NCBI GenBank assembly: GCA_900766135.1
Contig: CAAFUF010000032.1
Location: 1 to 64,000, forward strand
Source of the DNA: Paenibacillaceae bacterium
GTDB taxonomy: Bacteria; Bacillota; Bacilli; Paenibacillales; Paenibacillaceae
Direction: 5' to 3'
Length of the DNA stretch: 64,000 nucleotides
The notes below the pieces were generated by a model. That model was given only the letters and a program-made list of their open reading frames with translations. It made no database searches and was not told where the DNA came from. A program made the translations under genes and the position numbers. How positions within the stretch are numbered: position 1 is the first letter of the stretch; each line of letters begins with the position of its first letter. Shown here in pieces: positions 1-7,978 of this stretch.

Positions 1-405
1 AACGGAGCGATCGCGAACAGCGCCGGTGACCATCCGGCCGTGCAAGGCTGGTGGGCCGCATTCCTGCAGCACTTCGCCTTACCGAACGTGGATCTCTTTA
101 ACATCCTGGTGCCTTACGGCGAATTCCTGGTCGGCATCGGTCTCATTCTCGGTACCTTCACCACCTTCGCCGCACTGATGGGCTTCGTGATGAACGCCGC
201 GTTCCTCTTCTCGGGGACGGTCAGCACCAACGCGCAAATGCTGATTCTTGAAGTGCTGGTTCTCGTCGCCGCCGCCAACGCCGGCAAAATCGGCCTCGAC
301 TACTACGTGCTTCCTTACCTCCGCAAGCTGTTCCACAAGAAAGACGATGCCGGAACGCAAAACCCGGCGCCTAAACAACCATTGAACGTGAAACGCACGG
401 CGTAA
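1..405 (+). CDS. DoxX family membrane protein (5' end outside window)
   Basis: The reading frame is open from the first base, so the N-terminus lies outside the window; 134 C-terminal residues are visible. They contain at least three hydrophobic segments, including GEFLVGIGLILGTFTTFAAL and an alanine/valine-rich helix, then a basic and polar tail ending NVKRTA. This pattern and the (G)EFLVGIGL motif fit the DoxX family of small inner-membrane proteins, often linked to redox or thiol stress. The exact role is unknown. The gene ends at a bidirectional terminator. Confidence 0.75.
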   Translation, partial: NGAIANSAGDHPAVQGWWAAFLQHFALPNVDLFNILVPYGEFLVGIGLILGTFTTFAALMGFVMNAAFLFSGTVSTNAQMLILEVLVLVAAANAGKIGLDYYVLPYLRKLFHKKDDAGTQNPAPKQPLNVKRTA

Positions 406-415
406 TGACTGCATA

Positions 416-453
416 AAGAAGAAGGCCCTCCGGATGGAGGGCCTTCTTCTTTA
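416..453. terminator. Bidirectional Rho-independent terminator
   Basis: Near-perfect inverted repeat AGAAGGCCCTCC / GGAGGGCCTTCT with a 4-nt loop. It is A-rich on the left and T-rich on the right and lies between two converging genes. It overlaps the stop codon of the minus-strand phosphatase. Confidence 0.85.
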
Positions 454-1059
454 TGGGTTGCTCCGGCGTACGGCGCCCCAAGCGCAAAGCACGGCGATCA
501 CCGCACCGGCCAGAAAGCCGCCGACGATATCGCTGGCGTAATGCACGCCCAAATATAAGCGGCTGACCCCGATCAGCAAAACGATCAGCAGCACGATGGC
601 CGCCCACACGCGATTCCCCGCCTTCCGGGAACGAAGCAGCAGCAGCGCGATCAACCCGAAAAAAGCGGCGGAGATCATCGCATTCCCGCTGGGAAAGCTG
701 TACCCGTCCGGTACGACAAGGCTCTCCCACAAGTCTGGACGCTCACGGGAGTACAAAGCTTTCAGCACCTTGTTAAGCAGCCACCCGCCAACCAGACTGA
801 CCGTCAGCCACACCGCGTAACGTCCGTTTCGCAAAAACGCCAACGTCCAGACCAGGGTAATCAGAAGCACCACAACGAAGCCGGTCGTCGTTCCCAACTC
901 AGAGAACCCCTTCACCGCCGGAGTTACGCTGTCGCTCCGCAGCCCGAAGAAGAAGTCCCCGATCGCGCGATCGATTGAGCGTAGTCCCTCCGTATGTATC
1001 AGCCCGCCCAGCACCGCACACAAGATGGCAAGCAAAACCGGCCATAACCATTTTTTCAA
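451..1059 (-). CDS. PAP2 family lipid phosphatase
   Basis: Predicted integral membrane phosphatase of the PAP2 superfamily, which acts on phosphatidate or undecaprenyl pyrophosphate-type lipids. It shows about six hydrophobic segments and the three family motifs: KALYSRERP (KX6RP), then PSGN, then SRLYLGVHYASD (SRX5HX3D). The second motif is normally PSGH, so an active-site-region histidine is replaced by Asn here. A TTG start at 1059 is preferred because GGGGAG sits 6 nt upstream; the longer frame from 1080 would put that site inside the coding sequence. Substrate unknown. Confidence 0.8.
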   Translation of the reverse strand: MKKWLWPVLLAILCAVLGGLIHTEGLRSIDRAIGDFFFGLRSDSVTPAVKGFSELGTTTGFVVVLLITLVWTLAFLRNGRYAVWLTVSLVGGWLLNKVLKALYSRERPDLWESLVVPDGYSFPSGNAMISAAFFGLIALLLLRSRKAGNRVWAAIVLLIVLLIGVSRLYLGVHYASDIVGGFLAGAVIAVLCAWGAVRRSNP

Positions 1060-1218
1060 AAGAAGCTCCCCTCTCCCCAAACTTTCGCCCGAATCCAGAA
1101 TATTTTACCGGGAAACCGGATTTTTCGGCAACCCTTATTTCAAATTTAATTCTTTCTCGGCTCCGCAAGGAAAGAATATCCGCTAGACCTGCATTAATAT
1201 ACTTACTATACTTATATA

Positions 1219-1248
1219 TTGACTAAGTTGGGAACCTTGGACTACAAT
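1219..1248 (+). promoter_or_regulatory. SigA-type promoter of trhO with upstream repeat element
   Basis: TTGACT (1219-1224), 18-nt spacer, TACAAT (1243-1248). Just upstream are tandem ATACTTA-like units (1197-1216). The same arrangement, down to the shared TTGACTAAG, occurs before the superoxide dismutase gene, which suggests a common regulator. Confidence 0.6.
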
Positions 1249-1288
1249 GCAGTAGAATTCAACATAGAATAGATGGGTGATTTAAATA

Positions 1289-2182
1289 ATGGAACAACAC
1301 GCCTACCGCGTATTATTATTTTATAAGTTTGTTCGGATCGAGGATCCCGCCGCTTTCACTGCCGGGCATCTGCAGTACTGCAAAGAGCTGGGGATCAAGG
1401 GCCGCATTCTGATCGCCGCCGAAGGCATCAACGGGACATTGTCCGGTACGGTGGAGCAAACCGAGAAATATATGAAGGATCTCAGAGCCAATCCGCCCTT
1501 CGCCGACATCGTGTTCAAGATCGACGAAACCGACGGCCATACGTTCAAGAAGATGTTCGTTCGCCATAAAAAAGAACTGGTCACCTTCCGCTACGAGGAG
1601 GAACTTGACCCGAACGTCATCAGCGGCAAACGCCTCACCCCCGTCGAGTTTTACGAGCAGTTGCAGCAGGACGATGTGATCGTTCTGGACGGACGCAACG
1701 ATTATGAATACGACATCGGCCATTTTCGCGGAGCGATCCGGCCGGATATCGATTCCTTCCGCGAGTTTCCGGAATGGATCCGGCAGAACCTGGGCGAGCA
1801 CAAGGATAAGAAAATCCTGACGTACTGCACCGGGGGCATCCGCTGCGAGAAGCTGACCGGCTTCCTGTTGAACGAAGGTTTCAGCGACGTTGCCCAGCTG
1901 GAGGGCGGAATCGTCACTTACGGCAAGGATCCGCAGGTGAACGGACGTCTGTTCGACGGCAAATGCTACGTCTTCGACGAACGCATCTCCGTACCGATCA
2001 ACCGGACGGACGAGGACATCGTAATTGGCAGCTGTCACCACTGCGGCACGACGCATGACCGATATATCAATTGCCCCGTCTGCAACCTGCAGTACGTATG
2101 CTGCGAGGATTGCGAAGACGAGCATCACGGCTACTGTTCGGAGGCCTGCCGGGAGGCGGCCCTCGCCGTCCCGCAAAGCTAA
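1289..2182 (+). CDS. trhO: tRNA uridine(34) hydroxylase (rhodanese family)
   Basis: 297 residues, full length for the TrhO/YceA family, which uses O2 to hydroxylate U34 of certain tRNAs on the way to mo5U. The N-terminal acylphosphatase-like domain (residues 1-95) is followed by a rhodanese domain (about 115-215) with the catalytic loop CTGGIRC at 180-186. A C-terminal cysteine-rich region (from about 249; CHHC, CPVC, CCEDC, CSEAC) probably binds zinc. ATG start; its own SigA-type promoter lies just upstream. The regulator gene follows after a 39-nt gap. Confidence 0.92.
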   Translation: MEQHAYRVLLFYKFVRIEDPAAFTAGHLQYCKELGIKGRILIAAEGINGTLSGTVEQTEKYMKDLRANPPFADIVFKIDETDGHTFKKMFVRHKKELVTFRYEEELDPNVISGKRLTPVEFYEQLQQDDVIVLDGRNDYEYDIGHFRGAIRPDIDSFREFPEWIRQNLGEHKDKKILTYCTGGIRCEKLTGFLLNEGFSDVAQLEGGIVTYGKDPQVNGRLFDGKCYVFDERISVPINRTDEDIVIGSCHHCGTTHDRYINCPVCNLQYVCCEDCEDEHHGYCSEACREAALAVPQS

Positions 2183-2221
2183 GCACCGCCGGAACCTATC
2201 ACCCGGGAGGGAGTGTCACGC

Positions 2222-2860
2222 ATGAACGCTAACAAAGATCTTTCTACCCGCGAGCGGATTCTTCATCTGATGAAAACCGCCGGACCTCTTAGCGCCAAGG
2301 AGCTCACGACGGAGCTGCAAATCACGGAAATGGCCGTGCGCCGGCATCTCGGCACCATGGAGCGCGACGGACTGATCGAGTCGAAGATGATCCGGCAAAC
2401 GCCGGGACGGCCAACAGCGGTGTATGGATTAACCGAACTGGCCGAGGGGCTTTTTCCGAAGAAATACCATTCACTTACGCTGGACCTGCTGGATGAACTG
2501 GCCGAGGAGAGCGGCGAAGGAATGGTTGACCGCCTGTTCGACCGCCGCAAGGAGAAGCTCAGCCGCAAATACATGGCCGACATGCAAGGCAAATCGCTAA
2601 ACGACAAAGTGCGGACGCTCTCGGAAATTCAAAACGACAACGGTTACATGACCGAGCTCCAACAGACCGATGGCGGCGAATACTTGCTCATGGAGCATAA
2701 CTGCCCGATCTCGCAAATCGCCAACCGCTACAACCATGCCTGCGAATGCGAGCTTCATTTGTTCGAATCGCTGCTGGACGCCGACGTGGAGCGCACGGAA
2801 TGCTTGGCCCAGCAAGGCAAGAAATGCGTCTATGTGATCCGCCAGCGAAACCGGCAATAA
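2222..2860 (+). CDS. SufR-like winged-helix regulator with C-terminal cysteine cluster
   Basis: 212 residues. An N-terminal winged helix-turn-helix (about 8-70; SAKELTTELQITEMAVRRHL) is followed by a helical region and a C-terminal cluster C-x12-C-x-C-(18)-C-(7)-C. That layout is like SufR-type Fe-S sensing repressors, which control Fe-S assembly or oxidative stress genes. Iron-sulphur binding is inferred. The ATG at 2222 is preferred over GTG at 2213 because GGGAGGGAG overlaps the latter. It follows trhO and probably shares its transcript. A terminator follows. Confidence 0.7.
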   Translation: MNANKDLSTRERILHLMKTAGPLSAKELTTELQITEMAVRRHLGTMERDGLIESKMIRQTPGRPTAVYGLTELAEGLFPKKYHSLTLDLLDELAEESGEGMVDRLFDRRKEKLSRKYMADMQGKSLNDKVRTLSEIQNDNGYMTELQQTDGGEYLLMEHNCPISQIANRYNHACECELHLFESLLDADVERTECLAQQGKKCVYVIRQRNRQ

Positions 2861-2893
2861 CAAAAAAGCAGCCCTTGGGCTGCTTTTTTGTTG
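2861..2893. terminator. Bidirectional terminator
   Basis: AAAAAAGCAGCCC - TTG - GGCTGCTTTTTT hairpin between the converging regulator and YuzB-type genes. Confidence 0.9.
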
Positions 2894-2894
2894 G

Positions 2895-3146
2895 TTATAT
2901 ATCATAAACGCTCAATTCGTCTTCGATGGCCTGCTTGACGAGCCGAATGCACTCCTCCGTCGTTTTGGCGGCAACCCGCTTGCCGTTAACCAGCGCGTAC
3001 GGTCTAAGCTTACATAAGCCGCATAAACTAAGACAGTCCTGGCGCATCACGGCGATCTCGGGATAGTCCTCTTCCAGCTTCTCCAGTTCAAGCGCGCTCA
3101 TCAGGTTGCTGTCGCATACCTCGACGATGACGATACCCAACCCCAT
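2895..3146 (-). CDS. YuzB-like DUF1450 protein
   Basis: 83 residues with the family pattern: an N-terminal cysteine (VEVCDSN), a central CLSLCGLCKLRPYALVNGK segment, and a C-terminal helix. The CxxCxxC arrangement recalls thioredoxin-like ferredoxins, but the function is unknown. ATG at 3146 is chosen because GGGGTGAGAG precedes it at good spacing; a GTG lies 12 nt upstream. It is divergent from sodA. Confidence 0.75.
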   Translation of the reverse strand: MGLGIVIVEVCDSNLMSALELEKLEEDYPEIAVMRQDCLSLCGLCKLRPYALVNGKRVAAKTTEECIRLVKQAIEDELSVYDI

Positions 3147-3258
3147 GACGTCTCTCACCCCAAACTATAACTTACTTTGCTTGAACAACCATTATGAGGA
3201 TCCCGAATCCATTTGTCAATGCTTGCGAATGATTTAACATACTTAACATACATTTATG

Positions 3259-3287
3259 TTGACTAAGGCGAGATGCAGATTTATAAT
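3259..3287 (+). promoter_or_regulatory. SigA-type promoter of sodA
   Basis: TTGACT (3259-3264), 17-nt spacer, TATAAT (3282-3287). The 25 nt upstream (CATACTTAACATACATTTATG) closely match the region upstream of trhO. Confidence 0.7.
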
Positions 3288-3339
3288 TAGATTTGTCGGA
3301 ATTACTATTACATATCGGAGAAGAAAGGATTGATTCCAA

Positions 3340-3957
3340 ATGGCACATCAATTGCCTGCATTGCCTTACCCGAACAACGCGCTTGAGCCTCATATCGATG
3401 AAACAACGATGATGATTCACCATGATCGTCACCATAATACGTACGTAACGAACCTGAACGCAGCTCTGGAATCCGCTCCCGAACTGCAATCCAAATCCGT
3501 GGAAGAGCTGATCGCCGATCTGGACAGCGTACCGGAAAGCATCCGTACCGCGGTTCGCAACAACGGCGGCGGCCACGCCAACCACTCCTTGTTCTGGGAA
3601 ACGATCGGCCCGAACGGCGGCGGCCAACCTGCCGGCAAGCTGGCTGACGCCATCAACAGCGAACTGGGCGGCTTCGACAAATTCAAGGAAGACTTCAGCA
3701 AAGCGGCTACGACTCGCTTCGGCAGCGGTTGGGCTTTCCTTGCAGTTGATGCTAGCGGCAAATTGTCGGTATACAGCCTGCCGAACCAAGACTCCCCAAT
3801 CATGGAAGGCAAAACGCCGATCCTTGGCCTGGACGTGTGGGAGCACGCTTATTACCTGAAATACCAAAACAAACGTCCTGATTACATCGCCGCTTTCTTC
3901 AACGTGATCAACTGGTCCGAAGTAGAGAAACGCTACGAAGCAGCGCTGAACAAATAA
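3340..3957 (+). CDS. sodA: Superoxide dismutase (Mn/Fe type)
   Basis: 205 residues, full length. It converts superoxide to O2 and H2O2 in the cytoplasm. Metal ligands are visible: His27, His82 (NHSLFW), Asp165 and His169 (signature DVWEHAYY). The GPNGGGQP segment after the second ligand is more typical of Mn than Fe enzymes. ATG start with AAAGGA upstream. Single-gene transcript with its own promoter and a strong terminator. Confidence 0.97.
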   Translation: MAHQLPALPYPNNALEPHIDETTMMIHHDRHHNTYVTNLNAALESAPELQSKSVEELIADLDSVPESIRTAVRNNGGGHANHSLFWETIGPNGGGQPAGKLADAINSELGGFDKFKEDFSKAATTRFGSGWAFLAVDASGKLSVYSLPNQDSPIMEGKTPILGLDVWEHAYYLKYQNKRPDYIAAFFNVINWSEVEKRYEAALNK

Positions 3958-3988
3958 GCAGGAATGCAGGCCAAGTGCCTGCATCAAT

Positions 3989-4043
3989 GCAAAGGGTGTC
4001 CCTATGGACCGGCTGGCCGGCTCCTGGGGACACCCTTTTTTTT
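3989..4043 (+). terminator. Terminator after sodA
   Basis: AAGGGTGTCCC and GGGGACACCCTT pair around a GC-rich loop that has its own CCGGC stem; a run of nine T follows. Confidence 0.9.
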
Positions 4044-4077
4044 CCGCTCTAACTGCGCGACCGACGCTCTTCGCACC

Positions 4078-5103
4078 TTACAACCTCCGGGAGACCGAAT
4101 CTCGCACCACCAGCGTCGGCCCGACCTGCCAATGGATTGCTTCCCGGGTACGGCCAAGCTCCGACAGCAGCAGGCGGATCGCCGCATCGCACATGCGCTC
4201 CTTCTCCACCCGCATCGTGGTCATGTTTAACCCTTCCCCGTTCACGTAAGGCAAATCGTCAAACCCGGCGATGGAGACGTCCTCCGGCATGCGCTTGTTT
4301 CTTTCCTTCAACAGCCCGGCAAGCAAATAAGCAATTCGATCGTTCCCGCAAAAAAACGCCGTTGGCCATTCGCCAAGCCCATCCAGAAAAGCCGCCATCT
4401 CCGCCGTGGTATAGTCATAACCCCGGGAGGTCGTCAAGCAATCCGCTTCCCGGATCTCCAGCTCCTGCTCCTTCATCGCTTTCTCGTACCCGAACCAGCG
4501 TTCCTCGTGACTGGTCGAGAGGTTCGTTGGCCCGATAAACCCGATTTGCCGGTGACCGGCCTCAATCAAATGCGAGACAGCCGTGTAAGCTCCCTCCAAA
4601 TTAGCCGAGGTGACGGCCGGGCAAGGCAGATCGCGGTAATAGGAATCCATCAGCACAAGCGGCGTTTCCAGCTCCCAAATACGCTTCGCATATGCCCGTT
4701 CGGCGATGCCAAACAGAATCACTCCCCGGTACGGAATGTCGGCGAACGGGCCCGGCAGCGACCGTGTGGTTTCCGTTTCCCGGTCGAGCGGGGTAATAAC
4801 GGCGTTCAAGCCTTTTTTGCGTGCGCTTCGCTCCAATCCCCAAATCATGTCGTGAAAAAACTGAAAATGATCATTATCCTGATAACTCATGATCCGTTCG
4901 GGAACGAGCACCAGAATATTCGCCCTTCCGCTCTCCTGTGGGGCGTAAGGGCCGTATCCCATCTCCCGCGCGGTTTGTTGCACGAGACGGCGCATCTCCT
5001 CACTGACGCCCTTTTTGTTCATCAGAGCCAGGGACACCGCATTTTTAGAAATGTGGAGCTGGTCAGCGATATCCTGCATGGATATTTTCTTTTTACGGCC
5101 CAT
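4078..5103 (-). CDS. LacI family transcriptional regulator
   Basis: 341 residues. The N-terminal LacI helix-turn-helix (about 8-30; MQDIADQLHISKNAVSLAL) is followed by a hinge and a periplasmic-binding-protein-like sensor domain with typical motifs (GVILFG, GHRQIGFIG, FCGNDRIAYLLAG, SIAGFDDLPY). It is divergent from the ROK kinase-manA operon, so a sugar-responsive repressor of that operon is likely; this is inference. Of two nearby ATGs, 5103 has the better spacing from AAAGGA. Confidence 0.85.
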   Translation of the reverse strand: MGRKKKISMQDIADQLHISKNAVSLALMNKKGVSEEMRRLVQQTAREMGYGPYAPQESGRANILVLVPERIMSYQDNDHFQFFHDMIWGLERSARKKGLNAVITPLDRETETTRSLPGPFADIPYRGVILFGIAERAYAKRIWELETPLVLMDSYYRDLPCPAVTSANLEGAYTAVSHLIEAGHRQIGFIGPTNLSTSHEERWFGYEKAMKEQELEIREADCLTTSRGYDYTTAEMAAFLDGLGEWPTAFFCGNDRIAYLLAGLLKERNKRMPEDVSIAGFDDLPYVNGEGLNMTTMRVEKERMCDAAIRLLLSELGRTREAIHWQVGPTLVVRDSVSRRL

Positions 5104-5164
5104 TCTTTTCATTCCTTTCGAAACATGCTACACTTAGCCTACATCCTACTTTACAAATTATAGT

Positions 5165-5185
5165 TTTGTCAAGTTTGTCAAGTTA
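5165..5185. promoter_or_regulatory. Direct repeat in the lacI-type / ROK intergenic region
   Basis: TTTGTCAAG occurs twice in tandem (from 5165 and 5174) in the roughly 115-bp divergent promoter region. It could be an operator or promoter element for either gene. No convincing -35/-10 pair could be fixed, so this is only a candidate. Confidence 0.3.
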
Positions 5186-5218
5186 TGTAGTTTTCTACTT
5201 CCACAGGAGGAATGAACG

Positions 5219-6133
5219 TTGAGTTATGCAATAGGTATCGACATCGGCGGCACGAAAACCGCCATCGGGCTGGTTGGCGCGGACGGCGAGGTCCGGGCGA
5301 AGGTATCCCTGCCGACAGACCAGACGGTGGCGCCGGAGATCATGGTCGACCGGATGGCTGCCGCGATCCAGGACATCCTCGCTGCCCAAGGCGTGCAGGA
5401 GGCCGAACTTCTAGGAATCGGGGTCGGGGCTCCAGGCCCGCTGAATACAAAGGAAGGAAAAATCGCCGAACCGCCGAATTTGCGGAGCTGGTGGAACTTC
5501 TCCGTCGTCGCTTCGCTGGCAAGGTATTTCAGCCTGCCGATCCGGCTGGAGAACGACGCTACCGCTGCCGCTCTCGCCGAGAAATGGCTTGGGGCCGCCA
5601 AGGATGCCGAGCACTTCGTATTCGTCACGATCAGCACGGGCATCGGAGCGGGAATCTATTCCCACGGCAAGCTGATCACTGGCGCTTCCGGCAATGCCGG
5701 CGATGTCGGGCATTTCGTCGTTGACCCTTCCGCCGGCACCTGCGTGTGCGGGCAGAAAGGGTGCTGGGAATACGTGGCCTCCGGCACGGCGGTCGCGAGA
5801 CAAGCCTCGGCCCTGCTTGGCCGGGAAGTTTCCTCGAAAGAAGCTTTTGATCTGGCGGCAGCCGGGCATACTTCGATTCAGGAGCTCGTCGCCAAGGTCT
5901 TTGAAAATATCGGGGTAGGCTGCGTGACCCTGATCAATACGTTTGATCCGGAGAAGCTGGTCATCGGCGGCGGCGTCTCCCAGGTTGGCGCTCCCATGTT
6001 TGACGCCGTGCGGGACTACGTGTCCAAATATGCGCTTAACCCTTCGGGCCGGCAAACGCCTATCGTTCCTGCCGCACTTCATCAGGACGCCGGCTTGATC
6101 GGCGCCGCCGCTTTAGTCCATATCCCATACTGA
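5219..6133 (+). CDS. ROK family sugar kinase (glucokinase/fructokinase-like)
   Basis: 304 residues, full length. It phosphorylates a hexose with ATP in the cytoplasm. The N-terminal phosphate loop is DIGGTKTAIG; the sugar-binding and catalytic segment is ENDATAAALAE; the ROK zinc motif CVCGQKGCWE is preceded by GH. Start is TTG with AGGAGG about 8 nt upstream. It shares an operon with manA, which favours a mannose- or fructose-related role over pure glucose phosphorylation, but the substrate cannot be read from sequence. Confidence 0.88.
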   Translation: MSYAIGIDIGGTKTAIGLVGADGEVRAKVSLPTDQTVAPEIMVDRMAAAIQDILAAQGVQEAELLGIGVGAPGPLNTKEGKIAEPPNLRSWWNFSVVASLARYFSLPIRLENDATAAALAEKWLGAAKDAEHFVFVTISTGIGAGIYSHGKLITGASGNAGDVGHFVVDPSAGTCVCGQKGCWEYVASGTAVARQASALLGREVSSKEAFDLAAAGHTSIQELVAKVFENIGVGCVTLINTFDPEKLVIGGGVSQVGAPMFDAVRDYVSKYALNPSGRQTPIVPAALHQDAGLIGAAALVHIPY

Positions 6134-6161
6134 TCTTTAGAGATAAAGGAGTCCGATAACC

Positions 6162-7109
6162 ATGAATGAACCGATTTTTCTTCAGCCGATTTTCCAAGAG
6201 CGTATTTGGGGGGGGACGAAGCTAAGAGACCTGTTCGGCTACGACATCCCGAATGACCATACCGGCGAATGCTGGGCCGTATCCGCGCATCCCAACGGGC
6301 AGAGCGTCGTCAAGAACGGACCCTACCAAGGCACGAAGCTGGGGGATTTGTGGACCTCGCATCCCGAGCTGTTCCGCTCCACGTCCAAGGTATTCCCGCT
6401 GTTGACGAAAATTCTTGACGCTTCCGACGATCTGTCGGTACAGGTGCACCCGGATGACGCCTATGCCGGCCAACACGAAAACGGCGAGCTTGGCAAAACC
6501 GAATGCTGGTACATCGTGGATGCCGAACCCGGTGCCGTGATCATTTACGGTCATGAGGCGAAAACGAAAGAAGAACTCGTCACGATGATTGAAAACGGCG
6601 AGTGGGACCGTTTCCTCACCAAGGTACCGGTCAAGCCGGGCGATTTCTTCTACGTCCCTAGCGGTACCCTGCATGCGCTGGGCAAAGGCATCGTAGTGCT
6701 TGAAACGCAGCAAAGCTCGGATACGACCTACCGCGTATATGATTATGACCGCCGCGACAAGAACGGTAACACCCGCGAACTGCATTTGGAAAAAGCGATC
6801 GACGTTACCACCGTACCGCAAGCCTATGTGCCGGTTTCCTACGAAACCACGCAGAAAGGCGGCCTGACGGTCACCTCCTTCGTCTCCAATTCCTTCTTTA
6901 CGGTGGAAAAATGGAACGTTTCCGGCGCAGAAACCGAAGTAGCCGCGAACGAGAAATATACGATTTTCAGCGTACTTGCAGGCAGCGGCAAGTTGACGGC
7001 AGACGGCCACAGCTACGAGCTGGCCAAGGGTGAACATTTTATTCTGCCGGCCGGCTTTGGTCCTTACCGCTTAAGCGGGGAGCTTGAAATGATCCTGTCC
7101 CACGAGTAA
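6162..7109 (+). CDS. manA: Mannose-6-phosphate isomerase, class I (short Gram-positive form)
   Basis: 315 residues, the usual length of Bacillus-type ManA. It interconverts mannose-6-P and fructose-6-P. Zinc-site segments are visible: VQVHPDDAYA, KTECWYIVDA, and SGTLHALGKGIVVLETQQSS followed by TYRVYDYDR. The cupin fold continues to the C-terminus (GEHFILPAGFGPY). AAAGGAG lies upstream; it begins 28 nt after the ROK kinase, so the two form one operon feeding mannose into glycolysis. Confidence 0.95.
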   Translation: MNEPIFLQPIFQERIWGGTKLRDLFGYDIPNDHTGECWAVSAHPNGQSVVKNGPYQGTKLGDLWTSHPELFRSTSKVFPLLTKILDASDDLSVQVHPDDAYAGQHENGELGKTECWYIVDAEPGAVIIYGHEAKTKEELVTMIENGEWDRFLTKVPVKPGDFFYVPSGTLHALGKGIVVLETQQSSDTTYRVYDYDRRDKNGNTRELHLEKAIDVTTVPQAYVPVSYETTQKGGLTVTSFVSNSFFTVEKWNVSGAETEVAANEKYTIFSVLAGSGKLTADGHSYELAKGEHFILPAGFGPYRLSGELEMILSHE

Positions 7110-7120
7110 TTCAAAACCAA

Positions 7121-7172
7121 AACAAACGGACGGAAGCAGTCATCCTTAGGATGGCTGTTCCCGTCCGTTTGT
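7121..7172. terminator. Bidirectional terminator with long stem
   Basis: ACAAACGGACGG pairs with CCGTCCGTTTGT around an internal hairpin GCCATCC/GGATGGC, between manA and the converging DinB gene. Confidence 0.8.
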
Positions 7173-7189
7173 GCGTTGCAAGCACCTGC

Positions 7190-7708
7190 TTAAACCCGGG
7201 TATACCGTTCCCGCAAAATTCGCGCATGATGCTCCGCATGCCCCGCGATGATGTAGGCGAAGGCGCGGGCGGAAGCCGGTCCGCCTGCGGCGGTCCCCAT
7301 CCGGGCCCATGCGGCATCGTCTAACTGGCGGGCCAACACCAGCGTCGCTTCCCGCACAACCTCGAAGCCGCGCAGCAGCTCTTCTATCGATAACCGGTCA
7401 AACCCGGCATGACGAACGAACAACTCCTCATCGAAGCCCGCAAGCGGCGTCGTGTCGCCTCGAGCGATCCGCAACAGACGATACTGCATGACCCGTTCCG
7501 TATCCGCCATGTGACCCAGCACTTCCTTGACGCTCCATTTCCCTTCGGCGTACCGGTAATTTGCCTGTGCTTCGCCGACTCCGGCCCATTCCTCGCGGAG
7601 AAGCTTGGGCTGCGCCTCCAGAAAAGCAAGCAAATCGCCCTCGGGTACCTTATGGACGTAGGGCTCAAAATGTTCCGCGTATTCCCCAGGCTGCGGTTTA
7701 ATCAACAT
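7190..7708 (-). CDS. DinB family protein
   Basis: 172 residues. Four-helix DinB/YfiT-type fold with three metal-site histidines: GHMADTE in the first helix pair and HAEHH in the last. Members bind Ni or Zn and some transfer bacillithiol or are damage-induced; the role of this one is unknown. Start ATG with AGGAGG 9 nt upstream. Confidence 0.8.
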   Translation of the reverse strand: MLIKPQPGEYAEHFEPYVHKVPEGDLLAFLEAQPKLLREEWAGVGEAQANYRYAEGKWSVKEVLGHMADTERVMQYRLLRIARGDTTPLAGFDEELFVRHAGFDRLSIEELLRGFEVVREATLVLARQLDDAAWARMGTAAGGPASARAFAYIIAGHAEHHARILRERYTRV

Positions 7709-7754
7709 CTCCTCATTCCTCCTCAGGTGGATTGTAGATTGTATGAATGGAACG

Positions 7755-7976
7755 CTACTCTTCTTCCCACACTTCTTCCATTAAAGCGCGAATTTGGCGG
7801 GTCCTCCGTTCGGTTTCCCGCAGGTTAGGGACCCATTTACTGCCGTCCCATTCCACGACGTCTCCCGGTTTGGCCGCGGGATCGATCTGGGAACGCGGAA
7901 CATGACGGGGGTTCCCGTCTGATTCCAGGATGCATATTTCACCTTCAAAACCTTCCACGATATGGATCATGCCCAT
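7755..7976 (-). CDS. DUF3006 domain protein
   Basis: 73 residues, starting IHIVEGFEGEICILESDG and ending in a charged helix (ERRTRQIRALMEEVWEEE). DUF3006 proteins commonly sit beside ComEC-like metallo-beta-lactamase genes, as here, and may form a small beta barrel. It starts 2 nt after the stop of the upstream hydrolase, so the two are co-transcribed. A second ATG lies at 7970. Confidence 0.75.
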   Translation of the reverse strand: MGMIHIVEGFEGEICILESDGNPRHVPRSQIDPAAKPGDVVEWDGSKWVPNLRETERRTRQIRALMEEVWEEE

Positions 7977-7978
7977 CC

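Noticed and set aside
3172..3987. Long antisense frame opposite sodA
   Set aside because: No ribosome binding site, no domain pattern; it is a shadow of the well-supported sodA frame.
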